A DNA stretch of 64,000 nt from Pseudoalteromonas phenolica (GCF_005886345.1 NZ_PNEC01000021.1:1-64000); one strand, 5' to 3'. Positions 36,699 to 46,369 are shown, counted from the stretch's first letter. Made by a program: numbers and translations. The notes: generated by a model from the sequence alone, not told the origin.

Positions 36699-38045
36699 AT
36701 GAGTAGTGTTAGAGGCGAGTTTAGTTCTCGCTTTGGTTTTATCATGGCAGCCGCAGGGTCAGCAGTGGGTTTAGGAAACATTTGGGGCTTTCCAACTCAA
36801 ACAGCTTCCAATGGTGGCGCAGCATTTGTTCTTGTTTACTTAATTCTTGCTTTCTGCTTAGCCTACCCTGCACTTATGGCAGAATTGGTTATTGGTCGTC
36901 ACGGTCAATCAAACGCAGTATCTTCATTACAGAAGCTTGCGAACAACTCGGTACAAAAAAAATTTGCATTTCTTATCGGTTTTGGTGGCATTGTTTGTTC
37001 TAGCTTAATCTTGAGCTTTTACGCAATCGTAGCTGGCTGGATGTTTAGTGCAACTGCTGATCCTATTGCGTCAATTGCAGGCTTAGATAGCACATCACAA
37101 TGGTTAAACACGCAATCCTTACCTAGAGATCTTATTTTCACCAGTTTATTTATTATTTTAACTATCTCGATAATCAGTAAAGGTGTCGAAAATGGCATAG
37201 AAAAATGGTCAAAAAGACTCATGCCAGCTTTATTGGGTATTCTTGCATTATTAATTGTTTATGTACTCACACAAGAAGGTGCTATGAAAGGCTTAAAAGC
37301 CTATTTGGTCCCTGATTTTAACTCTCTATTAGACCCTCAATTGTTAGTCAGTGCTTTGGGTCAAGCTTTTTTCTCGCTATCCCTAGGTACCAGTGTGATG
37401 ATCATTTATGGTTCATACATCAGCAAGAAAGAAAACTTGGTTTACCTTGGTGCTTATGTAACTTTGATTGATGTTTTAATCGCATTCGTAGCGGGTTTAC
37501 TAATTATCCCTGCAATGTATGTTGCTCAGGCTCAAGGCGTTGCCATATTCTCCGAATCAGGCACTTTATTATCAGAAGATACGCTTGTGTTTCAGGTCTT
37601 ACCTGCTCTTTTCTCTAGTATGGGTGACATTGGCTATTTTGTTGGTTTTGCTTTCTTCGCATTAATGAGTATTGCTGCGTTAACTTCATCTATATCTATG
37701 CTTGAAGCTCCGGTGTCTTATGCTGTTGAGAGATTTAGCTTAGGTAGAGTGCAAGCGACTTGGATAATCGGCGGTATTATTTCAGTGATTAGCTTTACCA
37801 TAATTTTTAATTTTTCAGCTTTGTTTGGTTTTGTAGTTAGTTTAACAACTCAATTCTCTCAGCCTATCATTGGTATGCTGTGCTGTATATTTGTTGGTTG
37901 GATCTGGCATAGAAACAGCTTATTGACTGAGATAAAAGAAGGCTATGAAGAAGCAGAATCTACGTTATTTTGGAAGATATGGCCTTGGTATATAAAATTT
38001 GTCTGCCCGTTAGCCATTGCAATGGTGTTTATTCATTCAATATAA
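36699..38045 (+). CDS. Sodium-dependent NSS-family transporter
   Basis: Neurotransmitter:sodium symporter family member of 448 residues with about 11-12 membrane helices. The N-terminus RGEFSSRFGFIMAAAGSAVGLGNIWGFPTQTASNGGAAFVLVYL carries the Na+-binding GLGN and the unwound first helix. SALGQAFFSLSLGTSVMIIYGSY is helix 6. Substrate is not evident; bacterial relatives carry amino acids such as tryptophan, leucine or tyrosine. It stands alone, 100 bp after the kinase and before a convergent terminator. Confidence 0.92.
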   Translation: MSSVRGEFSSRFGFIMAAAGSAVGLGNIWGFPTQTASNGGAAFVLVYLILAFCLAYPALMAELVIGRHGQSNAVSSLQKLANNSVQKKFAFLIGFGGIVCSSLILSFYAIVAGWMFSATADPIASIAGLDSTSQWLNTQSLPRDLIFTSLFIILTISIISKGVENGIEKWSKRLMPALLGILALLIVYVLTQEGAMKGLKAYLVPDFNSLLDPQLLVSALGQAFFSLSLGTSVMIIYGSYISKKENLVYLGAYVTLIDVLIAFVAGLLIIPAMYVAQAQGVAIFSESGTLLSEDTLVFQVLPALFSSMGDIGYFVGFAFFALMSIAALTSSISMLEAPVSYAVERFSLGRVQATWIIGGIISVISFTIIFNFSALFGFVVSLTTQFSQPIIGMLCCIFVGWIWHRNSLLTEIKEGYEEAESTLFWKIWPWYIKFVCPLAIAMVFIHSI

Positions 38046-38068
38046 AATCAAAGTGAATAAGCAAAGAA

Positions 38069-38098
38069 AAAAAAGCGAGTTATGAACTCGCTTTTTTA
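38069..38098. terminator. Terminator shared by NSS transporter and acetyltransferase
   Basis: AAAAAGCGAGT and ACTCGCTTTTT pair around TATGA. The stem lies partly inside the last codons of the convergent acetyltransferase (KKASS end), so coding sequence and terminator overlap there. Confidence 0.85.
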
Positions 38099-38538
38099 TT
38101 AAGTTTCATATCTGTATGTGGAATTCCATCTTCTAAGTAACTGTCAGAAGTTTGCTCAAATCCTAAGCTTTCATAAAAGCTTATCAAGTACGTTTGCGCA
38201 CTCAATTCAATGTTTTTATCTGGCCATGCTGCATCACATATAGTTAAGCATTCTTGCATCAGTAAAGTCGCGTAACCTTTCCCTCTATGGCCTTGTGAAA
38301 CGATTACACGCCCTATAGCAATGCAATCGCTACCTTTAGGATAACATCTTGCATACATGGCTATTTGTCCTTCATCATCTAAAGCATAAATATGACGTGT
38401 ATTTGCGTCTTGATCCACTTCGTCTAATTCTGGATAAGCGCAATTTTGCTCTACCACGAATATATCTACTCGTGCTTTAGCAATTTTAAAAAATGTAATT
38501 ACATCTAATTCAGAAAAATGCTTGGTATGTAATTTCAT
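38080..38538 (-). CDS. GNAT N-acetyltransferase, ElaA-like
   Basis: A 152-residue acetyltransferase. The ElaA N-terminal signature is clear: FFKIAKARVDIFVVEQNCAYPELDEVDQDANTRHI. The acetyl-CoA loop is IGRVIVSQGHRGKGYATLLMQ (Q-x-x-R-x-G-x-A/G). Substrate unknown. ATG chosen because GGTGA lies 5 bp before it; a GTG three codons earlier is the alternative. The 3' end forms part of a terminator stem. Confidence 0.88.
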   Translation of the reverse strand: MKLHTKHFSELDVITFFKIAKARVDIFVVEQNCAYPELDEVDQDANTRHIYALDDEGQIAMYARCYPKGSDCIAIGRVIVSQGHRGKGYATLLMQECLTICDAAWPDKNIELSAQTYLISFYESLGFEQTSDSYLEDGIPHTDMKLNKKASS

Positions 38539-38556
38539 ATTATTCACCGAAAAAAA

Positions 38557-38576
38557 AGCCTAGCGTCAGCTAGGCT
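38557..38576 (-). terminator. Terminator after the Spo0M-like gene
   Basis: AGCCTAGC and GCTAGGCT pair around GTCA; the minus strand then reads TTTTTTTTC. It lies 22 bp past the Spo0M-like stop and just before the acetyltransferase start, so these two are separate units. Confidence 0.9.
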
Positions 38577-38598
38577 ATTAAGTAAATGTATTGTTTAG

Positions 38599-39342
38599 TT
38601 AATTAAAAAGCCTTTCAAGCTGGTCGCATAATTGAGAAACATTCACATGATCATGCTCAATTGTAAGGTCAACATAGCCATCACCTCTAAAAGCTCTATC
38701 AAGTTCAATTAACACATGTGTTTTGTGTGCTTCCGGAACAAAAGACAACTCAATTTCTTGAATACCAAATAATGAACGTGAATTAGGTTTATATTCAAGC
38801 TCTTGATAACAGCCAGATGTTGACTGGAAGTTAGATGCCCTTAAGTAACCCTTTTCAACGTCGGCTTTGACCAAAGTAAAGCCCAATTTATCCATCGCCA
38901 TCATGCAAGCTTTAACTGCTTCATTCGGATAAATATGGAGCGTGTCTTTATCACTAGGGTCTAGCGCTAGGTCAATATCTAGACCTGTTTCAACCCAAAC
39001 AAAAGAATGATTATAACCTGCATTCAGCTCTGTAATGGGGGTTTCTGAATGTAATCGGGCTTCAAATGGGATGACTTTTTTTTCGCCGGGAGCAATTGTA
39101 AACTGGTCTGAAATGCGCCACTGTTCCAATACATGATTAGTAAAATACTCACCATCATCAGATTCAACCTTAATACGTGTCATTAAAGCTAATTCAAGAC
39201 CTGAAACTTGCTGTTCAACATCACCACCTTCAACCAATATTTGGGCTTGAAATTTTTGTCCTGGATATAGGTGTTCAGTTTCTAAAATTGTATCGACCTT
39301 TGCAGCGCCAATACCCACAGATGCAAGGATTTTTTTAAACAT
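38599..39342 (-). CDS. Spo0M (SpoOM)-family protein
   Basis: A 247-residue protein of the arrestin-like Spo0M family: MFKKILASVGIGAAKVDTILETEHLYPGQKFQAQILVEGGDVEQQVSGLELALMTRI is the conserved start, GEKKVIPFEARLHSETPIT the middle strand region. The C-terminal half (ASNFQST...YQELEYKPNS...IELSFVP) belongs to the same family. The role in a non-sporulating bacterium is unknown; the Bacillus protein affects early sporulation and cell-division control. Start at the ATG preceded by AGGAG; 15 upstream residues are not supported. Confidence 0.88.
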   Translation of the reverse strand: MFKKILASVGIGAAKVDTILETEHLYPGQKFQAQILVEGGDVEQQVSGLELALMTRIKVESDDGEYFTNHVLEQWRISDQFTIAPGEKKVIPFEARLHSETPITELNAGYNHSFVWVETGLDIDLALDPSDKDTLHIYPNEAVKACMMAMDKLGFTLVKADVEKGYLRASNFQSTSGCYQELEYKPNSRSLFGIQEIELSFVPEAHKTHVLIELDRAFRGDGYVDLTIEHDHVNVSQLCDQLERLFN

Positions 39343-39548
39343 CGCCTCTCCTGTAGAGATTATTCCTTCTTCTTGCATCTTAACCACATTTATTTGTACT
39401 TGTCAGCGAAAATTTCTATTTTTGCGACAAATATCTTTCAATGGCAGTGTGTTAGTCGAAAAGATATGTCTATTAGCCTAAAGTTTTGATTTATAAATCA
39501 GTTAGTTTTGATAAGATAAAAACCTAATTTCGTTCAAAAAAATTAATT

Positions 39549-41120
39549 ATGGAACTGCTGTTTTTTGCTGTCGCATTTGCGTGCGGATTTTCGATTTATC
39601 AATTAAAACTTCCTCCTTTAATTGGCTTCTTAATGGCTGGCTTTATTCTTAACCTTATGGGCCACCAAACCACAGACTTACTCACGCAGTTAGCAGATCT
39701 CGGTGTCACAATCCTTCTATTTAGTATTGGCTCAAAGTTAAAAGTTGCCAACCTTATTAAGCCTCAGGTATGGGCACCTGCAACTTTGCATATTGTGATA
39801 AGCAGCGCATTTTTTGCCAGCTTGTTATTACTCCTTGGCGCTGCATCCCTACCTCTTTTTAGTGAATTAGATACATCAAGTGCACTGTTAGTTGGCTTTG
39901 CATTCAGTTTTTCAAGTACGGTGTTCGCTGTAAAGGTGCTTGAAGAGCGTGGCGAAATGTCAGCTTTACATGGCAAAATCGCCATAGGTATTTTAGTAAT
40001 GCAAGATATCTTTGCGGTGATATTTTTAGCTGTCAGTACTGGTAAGATGCCTAATATATGGGCACTTGGATTATTAGTCGCTCTACCATTATTTAGACCT
40101 ATTATGTTTTGGATTTTAAATCGCTCAAAACATGGTGAACTCTTGCCTCTATTTGGTTTTTTCTTTGCTCTAGTGATTGGCTACCATGCTTTCGAATTTG
40201 CAGGTTTAAAAGGGGATCTCGGAGCACTGATCATAGGTATGATGTTTGCTCCACATAAAAAGGCAAGCGAGCTTTCAAAGTCATTGCTTAATCTTAAAGA
40301 TATTCTCTTAGTTGGTTTTTTCTTAAATATCGGTTTAAACGCTAACATTACCTCAGATGCGCTGATGGTTGCTGTTCTGTTAATTCTGGTGCTACCAATT
40401 AAAGTTATGATGTATTACATCCTTACTAACCTATTTAAACTTCGTGCACGTACTTCATTACTCAGTGCTTTTACACTATCGAATTATAGTGAATTTGGTC
40501 TAATTGTCTGTGCAGTGGCTGCATCAACTGGACTGATAACCAGTGATTGGTTGGCTGTTGTTGCAATTGCAGTGTCTATTACTTTTGTCATTGCATCACC
40601 TTTAAATAAACGCGCTAATGAACTTTACGTGAAACTTGAACCTTGGCTTCTCAGATTCGAAAGTGAGCATCGCTTAGAAGAAGAGTTACCTGTAAACCTG
40701 ACAGATACAAAAATAGTCATTTTTGGTATGGGCAGAATTGGGACCGGTGCCTATGAAACGATAGAGGCAGGTCACCCAGGTAAAGTAGCGGGTATTGATA
40801 TTAAACCTGAAGTTGTTGACAAACATGTAAGACGAAACAGAAGGGTTTTACTTGCTGATGCCACCGATCCAGACTTTTGGCAACGTATGAACCATTCTGA
40901 CGTTGATATGGTTATGCTTGCCATGCCTAAGCATATGCAGAATGTATTTGCCCTCGAACAGTTACGTGCATCAGGTTTCAGTGGTCGAGTAAGCGCTATT
41001 GCTTACTACCCAGATCAACAAAAAGAATTAGAAGATATGGGGGTAGAATTTACTTATAACTTCTATTTAGAAGCCGGAAGTGGTTTCGCTGAACACGTTA
41101 GTCGTAAAATTTTTAAATAA
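39549..41120 (+). CDS. CPA2-family cation antiporter/K+ efflux protein with TrkA-N domain
   Basis: A 523-residue membrane protein. Residues 1-360 make about 12 helices of the Na+/H+ exchanger fold (PPLIGFLMAGFILN..., LLFSIGSKLKV, SFSSTVFAVKVLEERGEMSALHGKIAIGILVMQDIFAV, the family HGRIAIGILVMQDI motif). From about 390 a TrkA-N/RCK domain: TKIVIFGMGRIGTGAYETI (dinucleotide loop) and VAGIDIKPEVVDKH. Resembles KefB/YbaL; ion selectivity not provable from sequence. No KefF/KefG-like partner is next to it. Confidence 0.9.
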   Translation: MELLFFAVAFACGFSIYQLKLPPLIGFLMAGFILNLMGHQTTDLLTQLADLGVTILLFSIGSKLKVANLIKPQVWAPATLHIVISSAFFASLLLLLGAASLPLFSELDTSSALLVGFAFSFSSTVFAVKVLEERGEMSALHGKIAIGILVMQDIFAVIFLAVSTGKMPNIWALGLLVALPLFRPIMFWILNRSKHGELLPLFGFFFALVIGYHAFEFAGLKGDLGALIIGMMFAPHKKASELSKSLLNLKDILLVGFFLNIGLNANITSDALMVAVLLILVLPIKVMMYYILTNLFKLRARTSLLSAFTLSNYSEFGLIVCAVAASTGLITSDWLAVVAIAVSITFVIASPLNKRANELYVKLEPWLLRFESEHRLEEELPVNLTDTKIVIFGMGRIGTGAYETIEAGHPGKVAGIDIKPEVVDKHVRRNRRVLLADATDPDFWQRMNHSDVDMVMLAMPKHMQNVFALEQLRASGFSGRVSAIAYYPDQQKELEDMGVEFTYNFYLEAGSGFAEHVSRKIFK

Positions 41121-41130
41121 ATCTTCTCAT

Positions 41131-41160
41131 GTTATCAGTACCGCTACAGGTACTGATAAC
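41131..41160 (+). terminator. Hairpin after the CPA2 antiporter
   Basis: A perfect 12-bp stem, GTTATCAGTACC with GGTACTGATAAC, loop GCTACA, 10 bp past the stop. Followed by TATTTCTATTT, a moderate T tract. The remaining 230 bp up to the next start hold no other gene. Confidence 0.75.
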
Positions 41161-41392
41161 TATTTCTATTTAACACTCAACAACTTACATCTAGACGTCT
41201 AATCCCCCCTGTTCCTAAAAGGTCAAGCTGATTTACAAAGCTTTACAACACCCATAGAAATCATTGCAATAAAAAGAGTAAACTGGAACGGTCTTATGAG
41301 CTAAGCCTCTATTTTAAACACAATTTTTTGTGAGAGACTGTATTTTAACTAAGCTCATTATTTTTGGAATTATTGTTAAGCGAGAGGCATTG

Positions 41393-41674
41393 ATGCGTAA
41401 AAATAAGGCAGAAGCAAATTTTTCAGCCGTAGTTGATGACGCTAAAGCAAGTCCATTTTTGGATCTGCAAAGTCGACTTGATGAGCTGCAAGACAACGGA
41501 ATGACAGCGCTGACAATCCGAACAGTGCTATTTAATAAAATGCTGGATATGCATAGCGTACCTTCAGACCATTTTTTAAGAAAAGAATCTACCCCGTCTA
41601 GATTAGACGACCCTAGAATTCTTGAAACACTTAATGAACTTGGCTTTTATAAGCAAAGCAAGGTCATTCACTAA
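41393..41674 (+). CDS. Small protein of unknown function
   Basis: A 93-residue soluble, charged protein not recognised. Start chosen at an ATG 5 bp after GAGAGG, giving MRKNKAEANFSAVVDDAKASPFLDLQSRLDELQDNG; the frame is open 21 codons farther but without a ribosome site. A central helix (LDELQDNGMTALTIRTVLFNKMLDMHSV) and a DPRILETLNELGFYKQSK end are visible. No membrane segment. A convergent hairpin ends it. Its size and helical nature would suit a small regulator or adaptor, which is only a guess. Confidence 0.6.
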   Translation: MRKNKAEANFSAVVDDAKASPFLDLQSRLDELQDNGMTALTIRTVLFNKMLDMHSVPSDHFLRKESTPSRLDDPRILETLNELGFYKQSKVIH

Positions 41675-41701
41675 ATTAAGTGGGAGCCTACTCTCCTACT
41701 C

Positions 41702-41731
41702 ATAGGCTGGCAATGCCCGTCGCCAGCCTAT
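41702..41731. terminator. Hairpin between convergent genes
   Basis: ATAGGCTGGC and GCCAGCCTAT form a perfect 10-bp stem with a 10-base loop between the small unknown gene and the hydroxylase gene. T runs are absent on both sides, yet its place suggests a bidirectional stop. Confidence 0.6.
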
Positions 41732-41736
41732 CTCCT

Positions 41737-42723
41737 CTAATCCCTAATTTGTTTATCAAGCTTTTTACTTTTCCCTGCAGATGGCATAACACTTCGAAAC
41801 GCTAGTTTTAGTGGTAACCAATAGATAGCCATAAGCGAATCGTGCCTAGCATCATATTTACCTACCCCTATCGTCACTTTACCTGCCTCTGAGGCTTTAA
41901 TTAAGCTACCACCAATCCTATCCCAAATTGCCAGTGCAGAGCCTAGGTTGGTATCAAAATGAGCAGGGTTGTCACTATGATGTACTTGATGTTGTGCAGG
42001 GCTAATAAACCAATTTTCAAGTTTATCGCCCCAACTAAACCAGATATGTGAATGTCTTAGATTTGCACCAAGGATATTAAACAAGAAAACAAACACATTG
42101 GCACCTAAAATGTCATACATACTCAATGTTGTACCAAATAGGTGATAGCCAATACCAACTGCAACGCCTTGTGTTAAAGCCATGCGACATGCATATAAAT
42201 AGCTTTCAACAGGATGAGTTCGATAAATAGTAAAGGGGGTTAATACTTTAGCCGAGTGATGGACTTTATGGAACTCCCATAAAAAAGGCACTTTATGTAA
42301 AAGTAAATGCAAAATGTAACGCGTAAAGTCATCGAGCAAGAAAAGTAAAACGGTAAAAAATGTGATTACAGCCGCCGCTGGTAAGTTTAATAATAATGGC
42401 GCACCAAAAAGCCACTCTAGAAAATCCGTCGTTGCAAGTGCTACTGGCACCATAGTTAGTACAATGGGTGTAAAAGACGCTGCTTTTATGATCTTATTTG
42501 TGATGAGCAATGTGTAATCTAACTTTGCACTTTTACACAACCACACCTTCTTGGGGAATAAGAAAAGTAAAAAGCCTTTAGCCGTTTTATTTGAAGCACT
42601 TACCCTGAAAACAAGATATGCCATCACAACAGCACTTAATAAATAAGGCAAGTAGATCCGCTTATTGGCGTCAATTAGATAAGTAGGCAAAGCAATTAAA
42701 TCTTGCCAAATTTGCTCTAACAT
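41737..42723 (-). CDS. Sterol desaturase/fatty acid hydroxylase family membrane protein
   Basis: A 328-residue di-iron membrane oxidase family member. Several hydrophobic helices, then the histidine clusters: DDFTRYILHLLLHKVPFLWEFHKVHHSAKVLTPFTIYRTHPVES and AQHQVHHSDNPAHFDTNLG. These H-x3-4-H, H-x2-HH and H-x-x-HH boxes bind the irons. Relatives hydroxylate lipids, carotenoids or ether lipids; substrate unknown. GGAGG precedes the ATG. A terminator separates it from the TonB receptor gene upstream, so it is probably not part of the iron operon. Confidence 0.88.
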   Translation of the reverse strand: MLEQIWQDLIALPTYLIDANKRIYLPYLLSAVVMAYLVFRVSASNKTAKGFLLFLFPKKVWLCKSAKLDYTLLITNKIIKAASFTPIVLTMVPVALATTDFLEWLFGAPLLLNLPAAAVITFFTVLLFLLDDFTRYILHLLLHKVPFLWEFHKVHHSAKVLTPFTIYRTHPVESYLYACRMALTQGVAVGIGYHLFGTTLSMYDILGANVFVFLFNILGANLRHSHIWFSWGDKLENWFISPAQHQVHHSDNPAHFDTNLGSALAIWDRIGGSLIKASEAGKVTIGVGKYDARHDSLMAIYWLPLKLAFRSVMPSAGKSKKLDKQIRD

Positions 42724-42756
42724 TAAGCCTCCAATAAATGTGTAATTTCGATGTTA

Positions 42757-42779
42757 TAAAAAAGGGCCTATTCGGCCCT
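42757..42779 (-). terminator. Terminator after the TonB-dependent receptor
   Basis: AGGGCC and GGCCCT pair around TATTC; the minus strand continues TTTTTTAT. Ends the DUF4856-imelysin-receptor operon and separates it from the hydroxylase gene. Confidence 0.9.
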
Positions 42780-42802
42780 ATTTTACAAAATCAACACTCG
42801 TA

Positions 42803-45016
42803 TTAAAATTGATATTTATATCCTAATGTAAACTGTCTTGGTACCCCTGAGCGCGCACCATAAGGGCGTCGACTTACAATTTCAGCTTCATCAAATAAAT
42901 TATCAACTTTAGCGTATATACGCCCATATTTACCTAGCTCATAAGCAGCAGAAACATTAACCGTGGTCAATGAAGGAACTTCGACACCTGACAGTGGTTG
43001 CCCTGTACCAGCCACTTCTTTCATTGAACTTCTGTACTTCATAGCAAGGTTAAATGACCAGGCATTACCTTCTAACCCCAAATTAAATGTCAATTGGTGG
43101 TTAGGCAAATATGGTAACTCATCCCCTTTTGTCACATCTCCCCACTGAGCAAAAGTCGAATCAAAGCTTGAATCAAATTGACTATCTGTATAGGTGTAAA
43201 CAAAGCCATAAGGAATGTCTAACTGAAGGTTTAATGGGTATGTTTGCGTAAACTGCGTTTCTAACCCATACACTGTTGCAGCTCCACCATTAAACTCTTG
43301 GTCTAATTGGTCTAAGTCACCACAACTTGATTGACCACAGCTTTCTTTGAGATTTGAATAATCATTGTAAAAAGCAACAACTTCAAGTTCTGTTATGCCA
43401 TCGTTAAAACGACCGCCAAACTCATAGTTTGTACTCTTTTCAACTTCAATGTCTTCTGTTTGTTTCGGAGAAGATGGGACAAAACCTCTATGCACACCAA
43501 ATAAAAGACCAGACTCTTCACTTAATTGATAAAAACCACTTAATCCAGGTAACCAAATTCTTGTTGTTTTATCTTGCCAGTTAGTCGGTTGATCTTTAAC
43601 GGTATGGTGCATTTTCATCAACTCGCCACGAATACCAAGACCTAGCGTAAGCGCATTAATTTCTACTTGATTTTCAGCATAAATCGACCATGCATCCGTT
43701 TGCTCTTTTTCTTGGGTGGCTGGTCGTGGGTCTTGCAATAAATCAAACGCCTTACCATTTTTCATGGCATAATTCTCTTCAAAATGCTTTCTTTCTATTT
43801 CATCTTGATGAAAACGAATACCTGACGCCAATTTGTTGGTATAACCAAATAACTTGTACTCATAAGTTGCATCAATTTGAAGACCTTGAGAGTAATAAGC
43901 TCGATCGTTAGTCCCCATATTGAGATATAAAGCAGGTTGACCGTCTGTAATAGAGTCTTGCTGACCGGTGATCACTGCATACTCTAATTCATGCTTTTCA
44001 GGGTTTGCTAAAATCTCTTGAAGCTTAACATCAGTAGGACGCATGCGCTGGTCGAGCATGCCATGCAGTTTACGCCATGCTCTTTCATAGTCGTTTCTAT
44101 ATAAACGTGTAGACACACTCAAGTTGTCTGCCTGTAGACCGTGGCTAAACATAATTTGCGTGTGCTTAGTATCCATTTGTGCAGGCTGAGTAGCTGCATA
44201 GCGACGATATGGATCAGCTTTAAAATCTTCTTCCGTTAAGCCTAGATAAGTTTCATTAGACAGCTCATCTGCATAAGAAAGTTTTAAGCCAAGTTCATGG
44301 TCAATACCGTCATTTTCTAGTTTGTAATTAAACTTGGCAAGATAATCGTTTTTCTCAAAGCCACTGTCACCACCACCGTCGATGTCTTTAAAACCATCCG
44401 CTTTTAAATTCACACCTTCAAGTAGAAAACCCACATTATTTACAACAGAGCCAAAATGCGCGTGTGCTTTTTGATAACCGTCTGAACCAAAGGCTAAATC
44501 AATACCGCCTTCAGAAAATTCAGGTATCTGACGTGTCACAAGGTTAATTGTACCTGCGACTGTTTGTGGACCATATTTAATAGCTGAAGGACCTTTGAAA
44601 ACCTCAACTGCAGTCATTCTAGTTACTACTGGAAAGTAGTAAGCTGCTGGCGCAGAATAAGGAGATGGTCCGATTAAAACACCGTCTTCTAAGATGGTAA
44701 TTTTTTTACTACGCTCAGGTGTCACACCACGAAAGCCTATATTAGGACGAAGGCCATAACCATCTTCTTCACGGATATTAATACCCGGAACATTCTCTAA
44801 GATTTTGTGAATATCATCATGCTCGAACTTTTCAAGCTTTGCTTCACTTAGTAAAGTCGCTGAGCCCGCTTCTTTTCTAAGTTTGTCATGGTGACTTAGA
44901 ATGGTGATATGCTCGATATCATCTGTTTCATCAGCTGATTGAGCAACTGCTGTAGGAAGCGCCAAGCTTAAAGATAGCGCCAGCACTGATTTTTTAAATG
45001 TAATACTGTTAGTCAT
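42803..45016 (-). CDS. TonB-dependent receptor, iron-type
   Basis: A 737-residue outer-membrane receptor. Signal peptide (MTNSITFKKSVLALSLSLALPTAVAQS), a TonB-box-like DIEHITILSHHD, the plug domain (KLEKFEHDDIHKILENVPGINIREEDGYGLRPNIGFRGVTPERSKKITILEDGVL, ending VEVFKGPSAIKYGPQTVAGTINLVTRQIP) and a barrel ending in the usual aromatic residue (FTLGYKYQF). The plug resembles FecA, but the ligand is unproven. The ATG overlaps the end of the imelysin gene by 8 bp and has AGG 5 bp before it, so translation is coupled. Confidence 0.93.
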   Translation of the reverse strand: MTNSITFKKSVLALSLSLALPTAVAQSADETDDIEHITILSHHDKLRKEAGSATLLSEAKLEKFEHDDIHKILENVPGINIREEDGYGLRPNIGFRGVTPERSKKITILEDGVLIGPSPYSAPAAYYFPVVTRMTAVEVFKGPSAIKYGPQTVAGTINLVTRQIPEFSEGGIDLAFGSDGYQKAHAHFGSVVNNVGFLLEGVNLKADGFKDIDGGGDSGFEKNDYLAKFNYKLENDGIDHELGLKLSYADELSNETYLGLTEEDFKADPYRRYAATQPAQMDTKHTQIMFSHGLQADNLSVSTRLYRNDYERAWRKLHGMLDQRMRPTDVKLQEILANPEKHELEYAVITGQQDSITDGQPALYLNMGTNDRAYYSQGLQIDATYEYKLFGYTNKLASGIRFHQDEIERKHFEENYAMKNGKAFDLLQDPRPATQEKEQTDAWSIYAENQVEINALTLGLGIRGELMKMHHTVKDQPTNWQDKTTRIWLPGLSGFYQLSEESGLLFGVHRGFVPSSPKQTEDIEVEKSTNYEFGGRFNDGITELEVVAFYNDYSNLKESCGQSSCGDLDQLDQEFNGGAATVYGLETQFTQTYPLNLQLDIPYGFVYTYTDSQFDSSFDSTFAQWGDVTKGDELPYLPNHQLTFNLGLEGNAWSFNLAMKYRSSMKEVAGTGQPLSGVEVPSLTTVNVSAAYELGKYGRIYAKVDNLFDEAEIVSRRPYGARSGVPRQFTLGYKYQF

Positions 45017-46307
45017 TGTCACCTGCCGACGTCTTAGGTAATTCTAATGCTAGTTTATTAATGAAATCATTTTTTAGTTGGTCAGTCACGTCTTTGACCT
45101 TTGCGTGTGTATGCTCAACTGATGCGGTATCGTTTTCTAACGCATTTTGCAGGTTTTCGATTGCATCTGCCGCTAATTTTGCGTCAGCAATACCCTTTAA
45201 CATGATCTCTTTGGTGTCTGATGCATCTTGATTATCTAAGAAATCGTCAAACCCTGTATTATCTTCATTACCACCGATAAAGATTTTTTCAAACCCTTCA
45301 ATGTTAGCTCGAATATTCTCAATAGAATGTTTTGCAAACGTTGATTCAACATCTTGAGTACAAACAGAAGTACCACAGCTGTTATTAAATAAACCTAGTG
45401 GAGTAGCTAATTTGTAATCCTTTAACTCTTCCGTCATGTAAAACAGTGCATCTGAAATTTCGTTAATTGCAGAGAGTGTCGTTGAGAATTTATTACCTGG
45501 CTCACCAGCTTGCTTCAATGTATTTGCATAGCCCTCGTCGCCGGCCCATTCAAATAGTAATTGAGTAGATGTTGCAGAGAGGTCTTCAGCCACAGCTACA
45601 GCAAACTGACATCTTAATACCTTGCGCTCTTGCTCAGTTTTATTGTCCCAATCTGCTAAAATTTCACCAGCACTGGTTTCAGAGCAGCTATGCCCTATGT
45701 GTTCATTAAACAAAATATATTCTAAAGCATCTAAGCCACGGCGTTTATCGCTTCGCTTAGCAATCTCGTATGGATTACCATTGATGTCACCTTGATTAAA
45801 GAACATCACGTCCTGATCAACACTACATGTACTCACTGCAGGCCAAGAATAAATATTATTTCTCAAGGTTTTTTTTTCTGCCGACAATGGACCTAGAATC
45901 ATTAACTCTGCATGTTGCCAAGTAACCATGGTTTCTTTCCAGGCATTCTGTGCCGTAAGTTTGGCTTCATCTAAAGATGTCTTTGCAGCTTCATCTTCTA
46001 GTGCAGGGTCATAACTTGTTTCTAAATCACAATAAGCTTTCAATGCACTTGGTTGCGATTTAGCTTTAGAGTCAAAAGCTTGATAAGTTGGAGTTATAAC
46101 ATTATCAACCAAACTAACTAATAGAGCTGTTTGGTCGAATTGGTTATCACCATTTCCACCATTATCTCCTCCATTAGAGTCCCCAGGTGTTGTTGGAGAA
46201 TGACCAGCATGTCCCTCGCCCGCTGTAGCAGAGGTACTTTCTCCGCAACCACTCAAAATGAATGCTACTGTGGTAGCAAGCAATACAGGTTTCAGTTTTA
46301 AAGCCAT
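45009..46307 (-). CDS. Imelysin-family (IrpA-like) lipoprotein
   Basis: A 432-residue lipoprotein (lipobox LSGC after MALKLKPVLLATTVAFI) with a glycine/asparagine-rich linker. The imelysin fold is seen in the two helical halves: AWKETMVTWQHAELMILGPL and the motif RGLDALEYILFNEH, where the classical GxHxxE is GLDALE, as in a known subgroup. Imelysins act with high-affinity iron uptake in the periplasm or outer membrane. Position between a DUF4856 lipoprotein and a TonB receptor fits that. The start follows GAGG. Confidence 0.88.
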   Translation of the reverse strand: MALKLKPVLLATTVAFILSGCGESTSATAGEGHAGHSPTTPGDSNGGDNGGNGDNQFDQTALLVSLVDNVITPTYQAFDSKAKSQPSALKAYCDLETSYDPALEDEAAKTSLDEAKLTAQNAWKETMVTWQHAELMILGPLSAEKKTLRNNIYSWPAVSTCSVDQDVMFFNQGDINGNPYEIAKRSDKRRGLDALEYILFNEHIGHSCSETSAGEILADWDNKTEQERKVLRCQFAVAVAEDLSATSTQLLFEWAGDEGYANTLKQAGEPGNKFSTTLSAINEISDALFYMTEELKDYKLATPLGLFNNSCGTSVCTQDVESTFAKHSIENIRANIEGFEKIFIGGNEDNTGFDDFLDNQDASDTKEIMLKGIADAKLAADAIENLQNALENDTASVEHTHAKVKDVTDQLKNDFINKLALELPKTSAGDND

Positions 46308-46341
46308 TTAATGCCTCATTATCTATAACGCAGATACAAGA

Positions 46342-46369
46342 AAAGGTCAGACTAAAAAGACTGACCTTT
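46342..46369 (-). terminator. Internal hairpin between DUF4856 and imelysin genes
   Basis: AAAGGTCAG and CTGACCTTT pair perfectly around a 10-base loop; the minus strand continues TCTTGT, a poor T run. Likely a partial terminator or stabilising hairpin that lets the first gene be more abundant than the imelysin and receptor genes. Confidence 0.6.
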
